Assembly (NCBI RefSeq): GCF_003814815.1
Contig: NZ_RKQQ01000004.1
Span: forward strand, 221,872-285,871
DNA: 64,000 nucleotides
Direction: 5' to 3'
Source of the DNA: Salisediminibacterium halotolerans
GTDB taxonomy: Bacteria; Bacillota; Bacilli; Bacillales; Salisediminibacteriaceae
Of the stretch, positions 30,416 through 39,387 are shown piece after piece. The stretch's first letter is position 1, and each line of letters opens with the position of its first letter. The position numbers and the translations under genes were made by a program. A model generated the notes under the pieces. It searched no databases and had not been told where the DNA came from. It saw only the letters and a program-made list of their open reading frames with translations.

Positions 30416-32200
30416 ATGGAATTTCGACAGAGCGTTTATGACAATGCCAAGCAAATTACCGATGGATGCATGGGCTACGAAGAGGCATTTTGCACCGCGG
30501 CTTGTCCTATGCACACCGATGTTAAAAAGTATATTCGCCAAATCGGCGAAGGTAACGTAGAAGGGGCTATGGAAACAATTAGAGAGAAATTGTTTCTGCC
30601 AAACACATTAGGACGAATTTGCGCGCATCCTTGTGAAGCTGCTTGCCGAAGAGAATCTGAGTTCGGTCAGCCGTTATCCGTTGCAGCGCTGAAGCGATAC
30701 GCAGCAGAAAAAGCTGATGAGAAAACAAGTTGGGACACGACGACAGGTGAAGATACCGGAAAAAGCGTTGCGGTAATCGGAGCCGGACCGGCCGGTGCGC
30801 AAGCCGCGATTGATTTACGCAAAGCCGGTCACCGGGCTGTCATCTATGACAAATTAAACGTTGTTGGCGGCATGATGCGCGTCGGCATTCCGGAATACCG
30901 GCTGCCGCGGGAAGTGATTGATTTTGAATACAGCTATCTTGAAGATTTAGGTGTTGAATTCAAAATGGGCGTTGAGATCGGGAAAGACATCACATTTACA
31001 GACCTTCGCGCTCAGCACGATGCTGTGATTGTCGCAAACGGAGCGCACAAAGGCGGGGTCCCGCCGGTTAAAGGTAAAGAAGCGCAAGGTGTTACGAACG
31101 CTTGCGACTTTCTGAAAGAAGTCAGTTTAACGCGCCAATCGGAAACAGCCGGCAAACGCATTGCGGTCGTCGGCGGCGGGGATGTAGCGATGGATTGCGC
31201 CCGCTCCGCTTGGAGAATCGGCGCCGAGGAAGTTTCCCTGCTTACGCTGGAAAGCTTTGATGAGTTGCCGGCCAGTAAAGAAGAAATTCATGAATCGATG
31301 GAAGAAGACGTTCGTTTTCTGAACAGCTGGGGAACCGATGAAATCATTGCCGATGAGACAGGCCGGGTTCAAACGATCCGCTTGAAAAAAGTCTTGTCAG
31401 TGTTCGATGAAAATGGAAAATTCGCGCCGCAGTTCGGCGAAGAAACGATGGAAATTGAAGCTGATACAGTCATCTTTGCCACCGGTCAGCAAGTGGAAGA
31501 TGTTACCGGCGGACTGATTGAACAAAAAGGCGGCGGCCGTTACGTCACGAATCCTGAAACATTGGCAACAAGCGAAGACGATGTTTTTGTTGCCGGCGAT
31601 GCATCCGGAGGGTATATCGTCGTCGAAGCAATGGCACTCGGGAAAAAAGCAGCGAAATCAGCGGATCGCTTTTTAAATCAACAAGAGCTGGAAGAAGGAA
31701 GAAACTTTAAGTACGAATACAGTTTTGTAACGAATTTAGATGTGCCGCTTCCGAAAGGAACGGAAAACCTTCCGCGTCAAAGCGGGAATCACCGAGCAGC
31801 AGAAGAAAGAAAACATGACTTCCGGCCTTATGACCTCGGTTATACAGACGAGCAAGCGAAGCAAGAAGCTTCCCGCTGTCTGCAATGTGAGTGCAAGCTG
31901 TGCATGGAAGAATGCTTGATGATGAACGATTACGGCGAGTGTCCGCAAGATATTTTCGGTCAGTTTTTGCAAGACGGCGAAATTGAGCCGATTGTTCCTT
32001 ACTCTTGCAATGTTTGCGGCGGTTGTACGCATGTTTGTCCAAACGACTATCCAATCGGCGAAACATTCATGGCCATGCGGAAGGATTTCATTTTGCACAA
32101 TGACGGAAAATCGCCGATGGAAGGTCATAAAGCGATCGAAATGCACCAAAAACTAGGATTTTCAAAAGTCTTTACGACGAAAGTTAAAGGGGGCAAATAA
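30416..32200 (+). CDS. GltD-like FAD/NAD(P) oxidoreductase fused to an HdrC-like iron-sulfur domain
   Basis: A 594-residue protein. An N-terminal iron-sulfur domain (Cys18-30 and ICAHPCEAACRR, 69-77) is followed by the FAD site VIGAGPAGAQAA, GGMMRVGIPEYRLPREVIDFE, the NAD(P) site VVGGGDVAMDCAR, and the closing ATGQQVEDV and VFVAGDASGG. This is the glutamate synthase small-subunit fold. The C-terminus (about 500-560) adds CLQCECKLCMEECL and CNVCGGCTHVCP, like HdrC/GlpC ferredoxin domains. It should pass electrons between NAD(P)H and the CCG protein encoded 2 bp downstream. The ATG follows GGAAGGGTGAAGATA; no glutamate synthase large subunit is present. Confidence 0.88.
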   Translation: MEFRQSVYDNAKQITDGCMGYEEAFCTAACPMHTDVKKYIRQIGEGNVEGAMETIREKLFLPNTLGRICAHPCEAACRRESEFGQPLSVAALKRYAAEKADEKTSWDTTTGEDTGKSVAVIGAGPAGAQAAIDLRKAGHRAVIYDKLNVVGGMMRVGIPEYRLPREVIDFEYSYLEDLGVEFKMGVEIGKDITFTDLRAQHDAVIVANGAHKGGVPPVKGKEAQGVTNACDFLKEVSLTRQSETAGKRIAVVGGGDVAMDCARSAWRIGAEEVSLLTLESFDELPASKEEIHESMEEDVRFLNSWGTDEIIADETGRVQTIRLKKVLSVFDENGKFAPQFGEETMEIEADTVIFATGQQVEDVTGGLIEQKGGGRYVTNPETLATSEDDVFVAGDASGGYIVVEAMALGKKAAKSADRFLNQQELEEGRNFKYEYSFVTNLDVPLPKGTENLPRQSGNHRAAEERKHDFRPYDLGYTDEQAKQEASRCLQCECKLCMEECLMMNDYGECPQDIFGQFLQDGEIEPIVPYSCNVCGGCTHVCPNDYPIGETFMAMRKDFILHNDGKSPMEGHKAIEMHQKLGFSKVFTTKVKGGK

Positions 32201-32202
32201 TC

Positions 32203-32979
32203 ATGACTGCATCGAAAAAAGGATTTATGCCAGGCTGCTCACTCCCTTCATATACTCCGGAAGGCGTTCAGAAAACGATGGAATATTTAAAAGAGATTTA
32301 CCCGGATTTAGGCGGCGTGCAGAAGTGCTGCGGCAAGGGGACAAAAGCGCTCGGGCAAGAGGAAAAATTTAAAGAGCGTTTTGACGGGTTGCAGCAGGAT
32401 ATGGATGATATCGGGATTGATACGATGATCGTTGCTTGTCAAAACTGCTATAAAACGATCAACGAGACAAGTGAAACAACAAAAGCGGAATCACTCTGGA
32501 CGCTGCTGCCGAAAATCGGTCTGCCGGAGGAGGTTCGCGGCAAGGCGAAAGACAGCGATGTGATCTTTGCTGTTCACGATTCATGCTCTACGCGGTATGA
32601 ACGCGAAATGCAAGACGGCATCCGCTGGATATTGAGAGAACTCGGCTACCGTGTAGAGGAATCAGAAAACTCTTTTGAAAATGCGCGTTGCTGCGGGTTT
32701 GGCGGGATGATCGTCCCGGCGAATCCGGATTTGGCCAATCGGGTCATGCAGCGCCGGGCAGACGATTTTGAGAGTGACTATGTCGTCGTTTACTGCGCTG
32801 CGTGCCGCGCCTCGTTATCAAAAGTCGGCAAAAAAGCATTTCATATTCTCGATCTGTTGTGGGGACCGGTTGTGCATCGTGATGATGATGCGCCGGAAGA
32901 TGTTCTCAGCAAACCGGCTCAAGCATGGATTAACCGTTACAAATCGAAGCGGGTAGTAAAGAAAGTCGTTAAAGCGTAA
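32203..32979 (+). CDS. HdrB-like (Fe-S)-binding protein with two CCG domains
   Basis: A 258-residue protein with two cysteine-rich CCG domains: Cys12, Cys42-Cys43 and Cys79/82 in the first, and Cys128, Cys163-Cys164 (ARCCGFGG) and Cys198/201 in the second. In heterodisulfide reductase HdrB such motifs hold noncubane 4Fe-4S clusters that reduce disulfides. It starts 2 bp after the flavoprotein, so the two products very likely form one complex, perhaps a soluble thiol/disulfide or persulfide reductase. The substrate is unknown. Confidence 0.88.
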   Translation: MTASKKGFMPGCSLPSYTPEGVQKTMEYLKEIYPDLGGVQKCCGKGTKALGQEEKFKERFDGLQQDMDDIGIDTMIVACQNCYKTINETSETTKAESLWTLLPKIGLPEEVRGKAKDSDVIFAVHDSCSTRYEREMQDGIRWILRELGYRVEESENSFENARCCGFGGMIVPANPDLANRVMQRRADDFESDYVVVYCAACRASLSKVGKKAFHILDLLWGPVVHRDDDAPEDVLSKPAQAWINRYKSKRVVKKVVKA

Positions 32980-33021
32980 GACCTTTTATGTGAATAATTG
33001 ATCAAATAACAGGGGGAATGA

Positions 33022-34011
33022 ATGATGGGAAAAGCCATGAAAATCAGCGGATTATCAGCAGCAGGGTTAGTATTAGTCGGCGGTGCAGTTTACTTTTCGA
33101 TGACCGGGATCGATGCTGAGGAAGTTGACATGAATGCTCAGGAAGAAAAGATCAGTGAATATGCGAACCCGGATGCGTTTGTCAGTCCGCGTCAATTGCA
33201 GGATATGATGGACAGCGATGAAGATGTTGTCGTGATCGGAACGATGGATGAACGAGGGGGAGCGATCCCGGGCTCATTTGAAGTGTGGCGCCCGGATTAT
33301 TCCGGAACGGACGCTTACGAATATGACGGCATGGCAAATTCAAAAGAGGAAGTTGAAGAGCTGATGAGCTCTTTCGGTGTGACAGAAGATACGACTGTTG
33401 TTACGTACGCGGCGAATGCACAGCACGATTCCGCCCGCCTCTTCTGGCAGCTTGAAATGCTCGGTCATGAAGATGTCCGCTTTTTAGACGGCGGGATCAA
33501 TGCCTGGAAAGGGGCAGGGTTTGATACAGGTGATCCGCTCGAAGCAGGCGATGTTGAAGAAACAAATTACGCAGCCCCTGACTTTAACGAAGAAGGTTTC
33601 AACGCTGATTTAGATCATATGCTCACAGCTGCGGCGGATGACAGTGTCATCATCGATACCCGCGATCCTGAGGAAGAAGACGGAAGCACGACTGTGACAG
33701 GTGCATTCGGACCAGGGAAGATTGCCGGATCTGAGTATATCAATTGGACAGAAGCGGTCGCAGAAGATGGAACAGCTGTAAGTGCAGACGAACTTGAAGA
33801 TCTTTACGGAACGTATACAGACTCGGGTGAAACGATCATTCCTTATTGCCAGTCAGGCGTCCGTTCGTCTTATACATGGCTTCTGCTGACTCACGGAATG
33901 GGCTATGACAATGCGCTCAATTATGACGGCTCGTGGATCGAGTGGTCGTATCAAGCGTATGAACAAGGTGATGAAAATGTCATTAACCTGACTGAAAACG
34001 GTGATTTTTAA
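33022..34011 (+). CDS. Exported tandem rhodanese, YnjE-like sulfurtransferase
   Basis: A 329-residue protein. An N-terminal hydrophobic segment (about residues 8-28) acts as signal or anchor and is followed by two rhodanese domains. The first has YAANAQHDSARLFWQLE and no catalytic cysteine; the second has YCQSGVRSSYTW with Cys276 in the active loop. E. coli YnjE, encoded next to ynjBCD and ynjF, has been tied to sulfur transfer for molybdenum cofactor. Here the protein is very acidic and faces outward, so transfer of sulfane sulfur (or selenium) outside the cell is also possible. The start follows AGGGGGAATGA. Confidence 0.88.
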   Translation: MMGKAMKISGLSAAGLVLVGGAVYFSMTGIDAEEVDMNAQEEKISEYANPDAFVSPRQLQDMMDSDEDVVVIGTMDERGGAIPGSFEVWRPDYSGTDAYEYDGMANSKEEVEELMSSFGVTEDTTVVTYAANAQHDSARLFWQLEMLGHEDVRFLDGGINAWKGAGFDTGDPLEAGDVEETNYAAPDFNEEGFNADLDHMLTAAADDSVIIDTRDPEEEDGSTTVTGAFGPGKIAGSEYINWTEAVAEDGTAVSADELEDLYGTYTDSGETIIPYCQSGVRSSYTWLLLTHGMGYDNALNYDGSWIEWSYQAYEQGDENVINLTENGDF

Positions 34012-34042
34012 GCTGTCCAAATCGAAATAAGGAGTGAATGGT

Positions 34043-34741
34043 ATGTCTGATAAAAATAAGTCTTTAATGAAAATTGTCGGATTGGTTGCTGCGATCGGAA
34101 TTGTCTTCCTGATATTTTGGCAGACCGGTGCGATCAAATACTTTCAAAATATCGAAGCGATGCGTGAAGTGATTGAAGGATTCGGGGTTGCAGGTTACGC
34201 GATCTTTGTCGGCGCGTTTATGTTCTCCGCTGTGTTCTTGCTTCCCGGGGCGATTTTCCCGATCGTCGGCGGTGTGGCATTCGGACCGATCCTCGGCGGC
34301 ATTCTCTCGCTTGCAGGAGCAACTCTGGGTGCGGCAGCCGCGTTCTTAGTCGCGAAATACTTGGCGCGAGAGATGATTTTGAAGAAATTTAAAGGGAATT
34401 CTATTTTTGAAAAGATCGATAAAGGCGTTGAAGAAAACGGCGGAAGCTTTTTGATCCTTACCCGGTTTGTGCCGGTGTTTCCGTATAATGTGCAAAACTA
34501 CGTTTACGGCTTAACCCGACTCGGCTTTTGGAAGTTTACCATTGTTTCGGCGATCACGATGGCGCCAGGGGCGATGATCTACGCATTTATGGCCGGACAG
34601 ATTGCCAGCGAAGGCGTTTCGACAACGCTTGTGCTGCAATTCGCCGGAGCGGGTGTGATTTTATTCCTCCTCTCCCTTGTGCCGAAAATATTTGCAAAGA
34701 AAAAGGGTATCGATATTGAAGAATTAAAAGAAACTTCATAA
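34043..34741 (+). CDS. TVP38/TMEM64 (DedA-like) membrane protein, YdjX/YdjZ type
   Basis: A 232-residue membrane protein with five or six hydrophobic segments. GAFMFSAVFLLPGAIFPIVGGVAFGPILGGILSLAGATLGAAAAFLVAKYLAREM and RFVPVFPYNVQNYVYGLT are the conserved VTT-domain (SNARE-associated) regions. The family is of uncertain function, with roles proposed in lipid scrambling and ion or oxyanion transport. In E. coli ydjX and ydjZ lie beside ynjA-F, as here. The ATG follows AAGGAGTGAATGGT; the GTG inside that site is not used. Confidence 0.9.
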   Translation: MSDKNKSLMKIVGLVAAIGIVFLIFWQTGAIKYFQNIEAMREVIEGFGVAGYAIFVGAFMFSAVFLLPGAIFPIVGGVAFGPILGGILSLAGATLGAAAAFLVAKYLAREMILKKFKGNSIFEKIDKGVEENGGSFLILTRFVPVFPYNVQNYVYGLTRLGFWKFTIVSAITMAPGAMIYAFMAGQIASEGVSTTLVLQFAGAGVILFLLSLVPKIFAKKKGIDIEELKETS

Positions 34742-34757
34742 TAAGAGTTTGAACTGG

Positions 34758-34790
34758 GAGCGTTCGACATTAGCGAACGCTCTTAAGTTT
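34758..34790 (+). terminator. Weak intrinsic terminator within the accessory gene run
   Basis: A perfect stem GAGCGTTCG / CGAACGCTC followed by TTAAGTTT, a poor U-tract. It separates the redox and rhodanese genes from the importer genes, which may allow partial readthrough. Confidence 0.7.
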
Positions 34791-34896
34791 ATCTTGCAAA
34801 CGAATGGAAATCAGGACTTGAATCCAAAGGATACTGCTTTTTTACAAACAAATAAATGATATAATTTTGGTGGATTTAAACAAAAGGGGTGCAAAA

Positions 34897-36114
34897 ATGA
34901 AAAAAGTATGGTTTTTAGGGGTAACTGCTTCATGTATACTGGCCGCCTGTTCGTCTGAAGACGAACAATTAAGCGCAGATGAATTGGCAGAGAAGGACTG
35001 GGATGCGATTAAAGAATCAGCCGAAGGCGCCGAAATCGGCATGTATATGTGGGGCGGCGATGACAGTGTGAACCGTTATATCGATGATATTGTCGTCCCG
35101 CATTTAGATGAAAACTATGACGTTACACTGGAGCGGTATCCGATGGATGCGCCGGATTTTTTAAACCGTCTGATGTCGGAGAAAGAAGCCGGAGACCAAG
35201 ACGGCACGGCTGACGTTCTGTGGATTAACGGCGAAAATTTCCGCACGGCGAAGCAAAATGACCTGTTGTACGGTGAATTCACGCACTTGCTTCCAAATAT
35301 GGAAGAGTATATTGGCGATGAAGCATCGTTTGTTCATATCGATATGGGAACTGAAATCGAAGGGTACGAAGCACCGTGGGGTAATGTTCAGTTTGCCTTT
35401 CAATACGATGCCGACCGTGTCGATGACCCGCCGAGCACAATGGATGAATTGATCGAGTGGTCGATCGACAATCCCGGTGAATTCACGTATCCGAACGTGA
35501 ATGATTTTACCGGCAATTCGTTTATCAGCCATATGCTTTATTCCGTTGCTGACAGTCCGGATGAACTGGAAGAGTATGATGAAGAATGGCTGCGTGCGAA
35601 TGAAGAAGAACTTTGGTCGAAACTGAATGATTTTCAAGATTCGTTATGGCGGGAAGGTCAAACGTATCCGGATGATCTGTCCCAGCTCGATCAAATGTAT
35701 GCAGACGGAGAAGTATCATTTACGATGGGCTTCAATGAACACCGGGCAGAAAGTATGATCGAAGACGATGTCTTTCCCGAATCAACGGAAACGATCTTTT
35801 TAGAAGAGCCGGGTTCGATCGGAAGCACGCATTATTTATCGATGCCGTTTAATACAACGGAACCGGAAGCCGCCCTCATTGCGATAAATTATATGATCAG
35901 CGCTGAAGCGCAAATCAAAAAACTCGACCCGAGTTTATGGGGAGAAGGCCATGTGCTGGACAGCGATTTACTCTCTGAAGAGCAGCAAGCTGAAATCGAA
36001 GAACACTTAGGTGATGATGCGGTCGAGGCGGACGCTGACATCATTTTGCCTGAACTCGATTCCCGCTATCACGACTGGATTATTGACCGTTGGGAAGAGG
36101 AAGTTGTTCAATAA
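34897..36114 (+). CDS. ynjB: YnjB-type ABC transporter substrate-binding lipoprotein
   Basis: A 405-residue lipoprotein (lipobox LAAC, Cys at about residue 18). MWGGDDSVNRYID, DVLWINGENFRTAKQ, YEAPWGNVQFAF, PGEFTYPNVNDFTGNSF and LWREGQTYP correspond one by one to conserved segments of E. coli YnjB as I remember it. It is the solute receptor of an importer of the Fe3+/thiamine/spermidine receptor class; the ligand is unknown. The ATG lies behind AAAAGGGGTGCAAAA. The sequence is much more acidic than the enterobacterial protein. Confidence 0.9.
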   Translation: MKKVWFLGVTASCILAACSSEDEQLSADELAEKDWDAIKESAEGAEIGMYMWGGDDSVNRYIDDIVVPHLDENYDVTLERYPMDAPDFLNRLMSEKEAGDQDGTADVLWINGENFRTAKQNDLLYGEFTHLLPNMEEYIGDEASFVHIDMGTEIEGYEAPWGNVQFAFQYDADRVDDPPSTMDELIEWSIDNPGEFTYPNVNDFTGNSFISHMLYSVADSPDELEEYDEEWLRANEEELWSKLNDFQDSLWREGQTYPDDLSQLDQMYADGEVSFTMGFNEHRAESMIEDDVFPESTETIFLEEPGSIGSTHYLSMPFNTTEPEAALIAINYMISAEAQIKKLDPSLWGEGHVLDSDLLSEEQQAEIEEHLGDDAVEADADIILPELDSRYHDWIIDRWEEEVVQ

Positions 36115-36985
36115 CACCCCGTTAAAGCGTTTTTCCGCTTTCGGTTACCTGCTTCCGGCATTGTCCGTCATTTTATTCTTTGCAGGATACGGTCTTTACA
36201 GCGCTTTTCGCAACAGCTTGCATTTAGGAGAAGAAAGGCCGTTGTTTGCGTCTTACCAAGAATTATTACTCGAATCGCCGTTTTGGGAGTCCGTATCGAT
36301 CAGCATCTGGGTCGCCTTTTCATCAACGGTCATTTCGCTTGTGATCGGGATCTTTTTAACGAGACGTCTGGTGAGACTGTTTCAACGCGATGATTGGAAA
36401 TTTGCTGCGTGGTTTCCGATGCTTCTGCCTCATTTTGTGGCAGCATATATCATTTATTTATTGTTTGCACCGAGCGGATGGTTTTCCTCACTGGCAGCGC
36501 AGATCGGCTGGATTGATACGATGAGCCAGTTTCCGGTGCTCGTAAACGATCCGTTGTATACCGGAGTCATCTTCACGTATGTCTTCAAAGAGATTCCGTT
36601 TGTGATTTTAATGATGCTGCCTGTCTATCAAGAAATGGATCTTCGTTATGAAGACGTCAGTAAAACGCTCGGCGGCAGTGATTGGACCGTGTTTAAAACG
36701 GTGGAAGTGCCGTGGGTTATGCCGGTGTCCTTAGAAGTGTTTTTGATTTTATTTGTATTTGTCCTCGGAGCCTTCGAAGTGCCGGCGCTTTTAGGTGTGA
36801 CGTATCCTAAAATGCTGCCTGTGCTTGCTTATGAATGGTTTTATCAGGCCGCATGGGCAAACCGTCCGCTCGCTCAGGCGATGATGGTTCTGTTATCAGC
36901 TGTCTCGCTCCTTGCCGCTTTTTTGATACTCCGCTTCACGTATAAATGGCGGTCGCACTGGGCAATGAGGAGGGAAGACGTATGA
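36104..36985 (+). CDS. ABC transporter permease, YnjC N-terminal half equivalent
   Basis: A 293-residue membrane protein with six hydrophobic segments and the permease loop KTLGGSDWTVFKTVEVPWVMP (the EAA-type motif touching the ATPase). In E. coli YnjC both permease domains form one polypeptide; here they are two genes. The start is probably the TTG at 36104 after GAAGAGG, overlapping ynjB by 11 bp; longer in-frame readings run deep into ynjB. It overlaps the next permease by 4 bp. Confidence 0.87.
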   Translation: MFNNTPLKRFSAFGYLLPALSVILFFAGYGLYSAFRNSLHLGEERPLFASYQELLLESPFWESVSISIWVAFSSTVISLVIGIFLTRRLVRLFQRDDWKFAAWFPMLLPHFVAAYIIYLLFAPSGWFSSLAAQIGWIDTMSQFPVLVNDPLYTGVIFTYVFKEIPFVILMMLPVYQEMDLRYEDVSKTLGGSDWTVFKTVEVPWVMPVSLEVFLILFVFVLGAFEVPALLGVTYPKMLPVLAYEWFYQAAWANRPLAQAMMVLLSAVSLLAAFLILRFTYKWRSHWAMRREDV

Positions 36986-37782
36986 TAGCGAAAAGAGACC
37001 TGCAGAAAATTTTTTGGCTGCTGTTATTGTTTCTGCTCTTTATTGCTCCGGCGCTGTTGATGTTTTGGCGCAGTTTAAGTCCCGGCGCCGTTTGGCCGGA
37101 ACTTTTTTCCGGAGAATGGAACTTTCGCGCTTGGCAAGTGATTTTTAGTGACGGAAATATCATAAATGCGCTGATTAATACGGTGCTGATTGGGGCAGCG
37201 GTAGTATTAATCAACTTTTTGCTTGCCGTGCCGGCAGCGTATGGACTGGCGCGCTTTAACTTTAAAGGCAAGCCGCTGATCGAATCCGTGATGATGATGC
37301 CGATTTTAATCCCGGTATTGGCAATTGCGATGGGCATGCACATTACCATGATCCGGATCGGTTTGACGGACACGATGACAGGGGTTATTTTAATTCATTT
37401 AATGCCGACACTCCCCTACGCGATCCGCGTGATGAAAAGCGGGTTTGACCGCCTTTCGATTACATGGGAAGAACAAAGCGCTGTACTTGGCGTCGGCCGG
37501 TTTCGAACGTTTTTTACCACGCTGATACCGTTGCTGCTGCCGAGTATCCGCAGTATGGCTGTGCTCGTATTTGTTATTTCCTTAAGCCAATACGTTTTGA
37601 CGTCGATTATCGGCGGCGGTCAAGTATCGACGCTTCCGCTGATCTATTACCCTTATTTTAACAGTGCTGACAGTGCTGTCGTGGCAGGGTTCTCAGTGAT
37701 TTTCGTCTTGTTGCCGATGTTGTTTTTCCTTGTATTTGAAGGGTTAATCCGCTTGTATTTATCCGCTGTTCGAAGTGCGTGA
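36982..37782 (+). CDS. ABC transporter permease, YnjC C-terminal half equivalent
   Basis: A 266-residue membrane protein with six hydrophobic segments. EEQSAVLGVGRFRTFFTTLIPLLLPSIR is the EAA-type cytoplasmic loop. It pairs with the preceding permease to form the channel for the YnjB-bound solute. The ATG (ATGA overlap with the previous stop) lies after GGAGGGAAGACGT. Confidence 0.9.
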   Translation: MIAKRDLQKIFWLLLLFLLFIAPALLMFWRSLSPGAVWPELFSGEWNFRAWQVIFSDGNIINALINTVLIGAAVVLINFLLAVPAAYGLARFNFKGKPLIESVMMMPILIPVLAIAMGMHITMIRIGLTDTMTGVILIHLMPTLPYAIRVMKSGFDRLSITWEEQSAVLGVGRFRTFFTTLIPLLLPSIRSMAVLVFVISLSQYVLTSIIGGGQVSTLPLIYYPYFNSADSAVVAGFSVIFVLLPMLFFLVFEGLIRLYLSAVRSA

Positions 37783-37795
37783 GGAGGCTGAAAAA

Positions 37796-38776
37796 ATGTT
37801 AATGGAATTAAAAAATGCAAGCAAGTCTTTCCGTGATACGGAAATTTTTCACGATTTAAATTTACAAATCACCGAAGGATCAGTGATGAGTCTTGTCGGC
37901 CCTTCAGGGTGCGGCAAGTCGACGCTTCTTAGGGCAGTGGCGGGATTGACGGCGCTTTCAAGCGGACAAATATTGATTGAAAATGAAGACATGACAACTG
38001 TAAAAGCTGAGAAGCGGCCGGTTGTCATGATGTTTCAAGACCCGCTGTTATTTCCTCACTTAACGATTTTAGAGAATGTGACGTACGGTTTGAAATACGG
38101 ACGCAACAAAGTTAATAAGACGGAGCGGATCAAACGGGGCCGGGAGCTGCTTGAAAAAGTAGAGCTGGAAAGTTATGAGAACCGTTATCCAAATCAGTTG
38201 TCCGGAGGGCAAAAACAGCGCGTTTCACTGGCAAGAGCGTTGATTTTAAACCCGTCAGTCATTCTGTTAGATGAACCGTTCAGCAGTCTCGACCCGGAAC
38301 TTCGCCACTCGATTCGCACATGGGTGCGCAGTTTTTTGAAAAGGGAAAATGTCACGGCGTTATTCGTGACGCATGACCGGGAAGAAGCGATGATCCTCGG
38401 CGATCGAATCGCGATAATGAAAAACGGGACGTTTTGTCAAGTCGGTTCTCCTGAAGACATTTATCATCACCCAAAGACAGACGAAGTAGCAGATATGTTT
38501 TCGGAAGGAATCATTTATAAAGGAGAATTTATTTCATCAGGCCGACTGAAGATTAAAACTGCAGATGAACCGGCAGCTGAAGAAACGGCGCTGGGCGCGG
38601 TTATTAACTACCGTATTTATAAATACGGGTTGCCGTTTTACGCTGTCACGATCGAAGTGTCCGGACAAGAAGTCATGATACACAGCGATCAGGCATGGAA
38701 GCGGGAAGATGAAGTGATGATTGCTTTTCGGCCGGAAGCGACGAACGAATTAACAGCGGTGGAAAGCGAGAAATAA
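37796..38776 (+). CDS. ynjD: ABC transporter ATP-binding protein, YnjD type
   Basis: A 326-residue ATPase: Walker A GPSGCGKST (about residue 37), Q-loop VMMFQDPLLFPH, signature LSGGQKQR, Walker B VILLDEPFSSLDPE and switch histidine FVTHDREEA. A C-terminal extension of about 90 residues resembles a TOBE domain. It drives the YnjB-permease importer. The ATG follows GAGGAGGCTGAAAAA. An in-frame GTG overlaps the previous gene and is rejected. Confidence 0.93.
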   Translation: MLMELKNASKSFRDTEIFHDLNLQITEGSVMSLVGPSGCGKSTLLRAVAGLTALSSGQILIENEDMTTVKAEKRPVVMMFQDPLLFPHLTILENVTYGLKYGRNKVNKTERIKRGRELLEKVELESYENRYPNQLSGGQKQRVSLARALILNPSVILLDEPFSSLDPELRHSIRTWVRSFLKRENVTALFVTHDREEAMILGDRIAIMKNGTFCQVGSPEDIYHHPKTDEVADMFSEGIIYKGEFISSGRLKIKTADEPAAEETALGAVINYRIYKYGLPFYAVTIEVSGQEVMIHSDQAWKREDEVMIAFRPEATNELTAVESEK

Positions 38777-38790
38777 AAGGGTGTGACATC

Positions 38791-39387
38791 ATGCTAGACT
38801 CAAATGCGCGTCAATATATCCAGCCGGTTGTCGACACGTCGGCGGATCTATTTTTAAAGCGGGGATTTACCGCAAATCAAGTTACGGTTATATCATTTAT
38901 TATCGGTGTGTCATCAGGGATGTTCGTCTATTTTGAGATGACAGTGACAGCGTTAATTGTGTTGTGGCTGTCGGGTTTTCTCGATGTCATCGACGGCACG
39001 ATGGCGCGGAAAACAAAACCGTCTTCGTTCGGTACGGTTTTAGATGTCAGTTTTGACCGATTAGTCGAAATCAGTGTCATTTTAGGGCTGGCATTTCGTT
39101 ATCCCGATGCAATGTGGGTCATGCTCTTGTTGAGTGTATCGATCATTTACTGTATGACGATCTTTTTGTCGGTAGGAGCGGTAGCCGAACAAAAAGGGAT
39201 TAAAACGTTTTACTATCAGTCGGGTTTGGCGGAGAGAACAGAAGGATTTATTCTGTTTTCACTGATGATCATTTTTACCGATTATCTTATTTGGATCGGG
39301 CTGATTTTTCTTGTTGTTGAAATTATCACTTCGCTGCAGCGGCTCTTGGAAGCAAAAAAGATCTTACACGCCCATGAAGGACGATAA
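38791..39387 (+). CDS. ynjF: CDP-alcohol phosphatidyltransferase, YnjF-like
   Basis: A 198-residue membrane protein with about five hydrophobic segments. DVIDGTMARKTKPSSFGTVLDVSFDR is the DxxDGxxARx(n)GxxxDxxxD catalytic motif of enzymes that transfer a phosphatidyl group from CDP-diacylglycerol to an alcohol. The alcohol is unknown. It ends the same run of genes as ynjB-ynjD, as ynjF does in E. coli. The ATG follows AAGGGTGTGACATC. Confidence 0.9.
   Translation: MLDSNARQYIQPVVDTSADLFLKRGFTANQVTVISFIIGVSSGMFVYFEMTVTALIVLWLSGFLDVIDGTMARKTKPSSFGTVLDVSFDRLVEISVILGLAFRYPDAMWVMLLLSVSIIYCMTIFLSVGAVAEQKGIKTFYYQSGLAERTEGFILFSLMIIFTDYLIWIGLIFLVVEIITSLQRLLEAKKILHAHEGR

Noticed and set aside
30416..32200. 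Glutamate synthase small subunit
   Set aside because: The large subunit gene is absent and the protein has an extra C-terminal HdrC-like iron-sulfur domain with an HdrB-like partner directly downstream.
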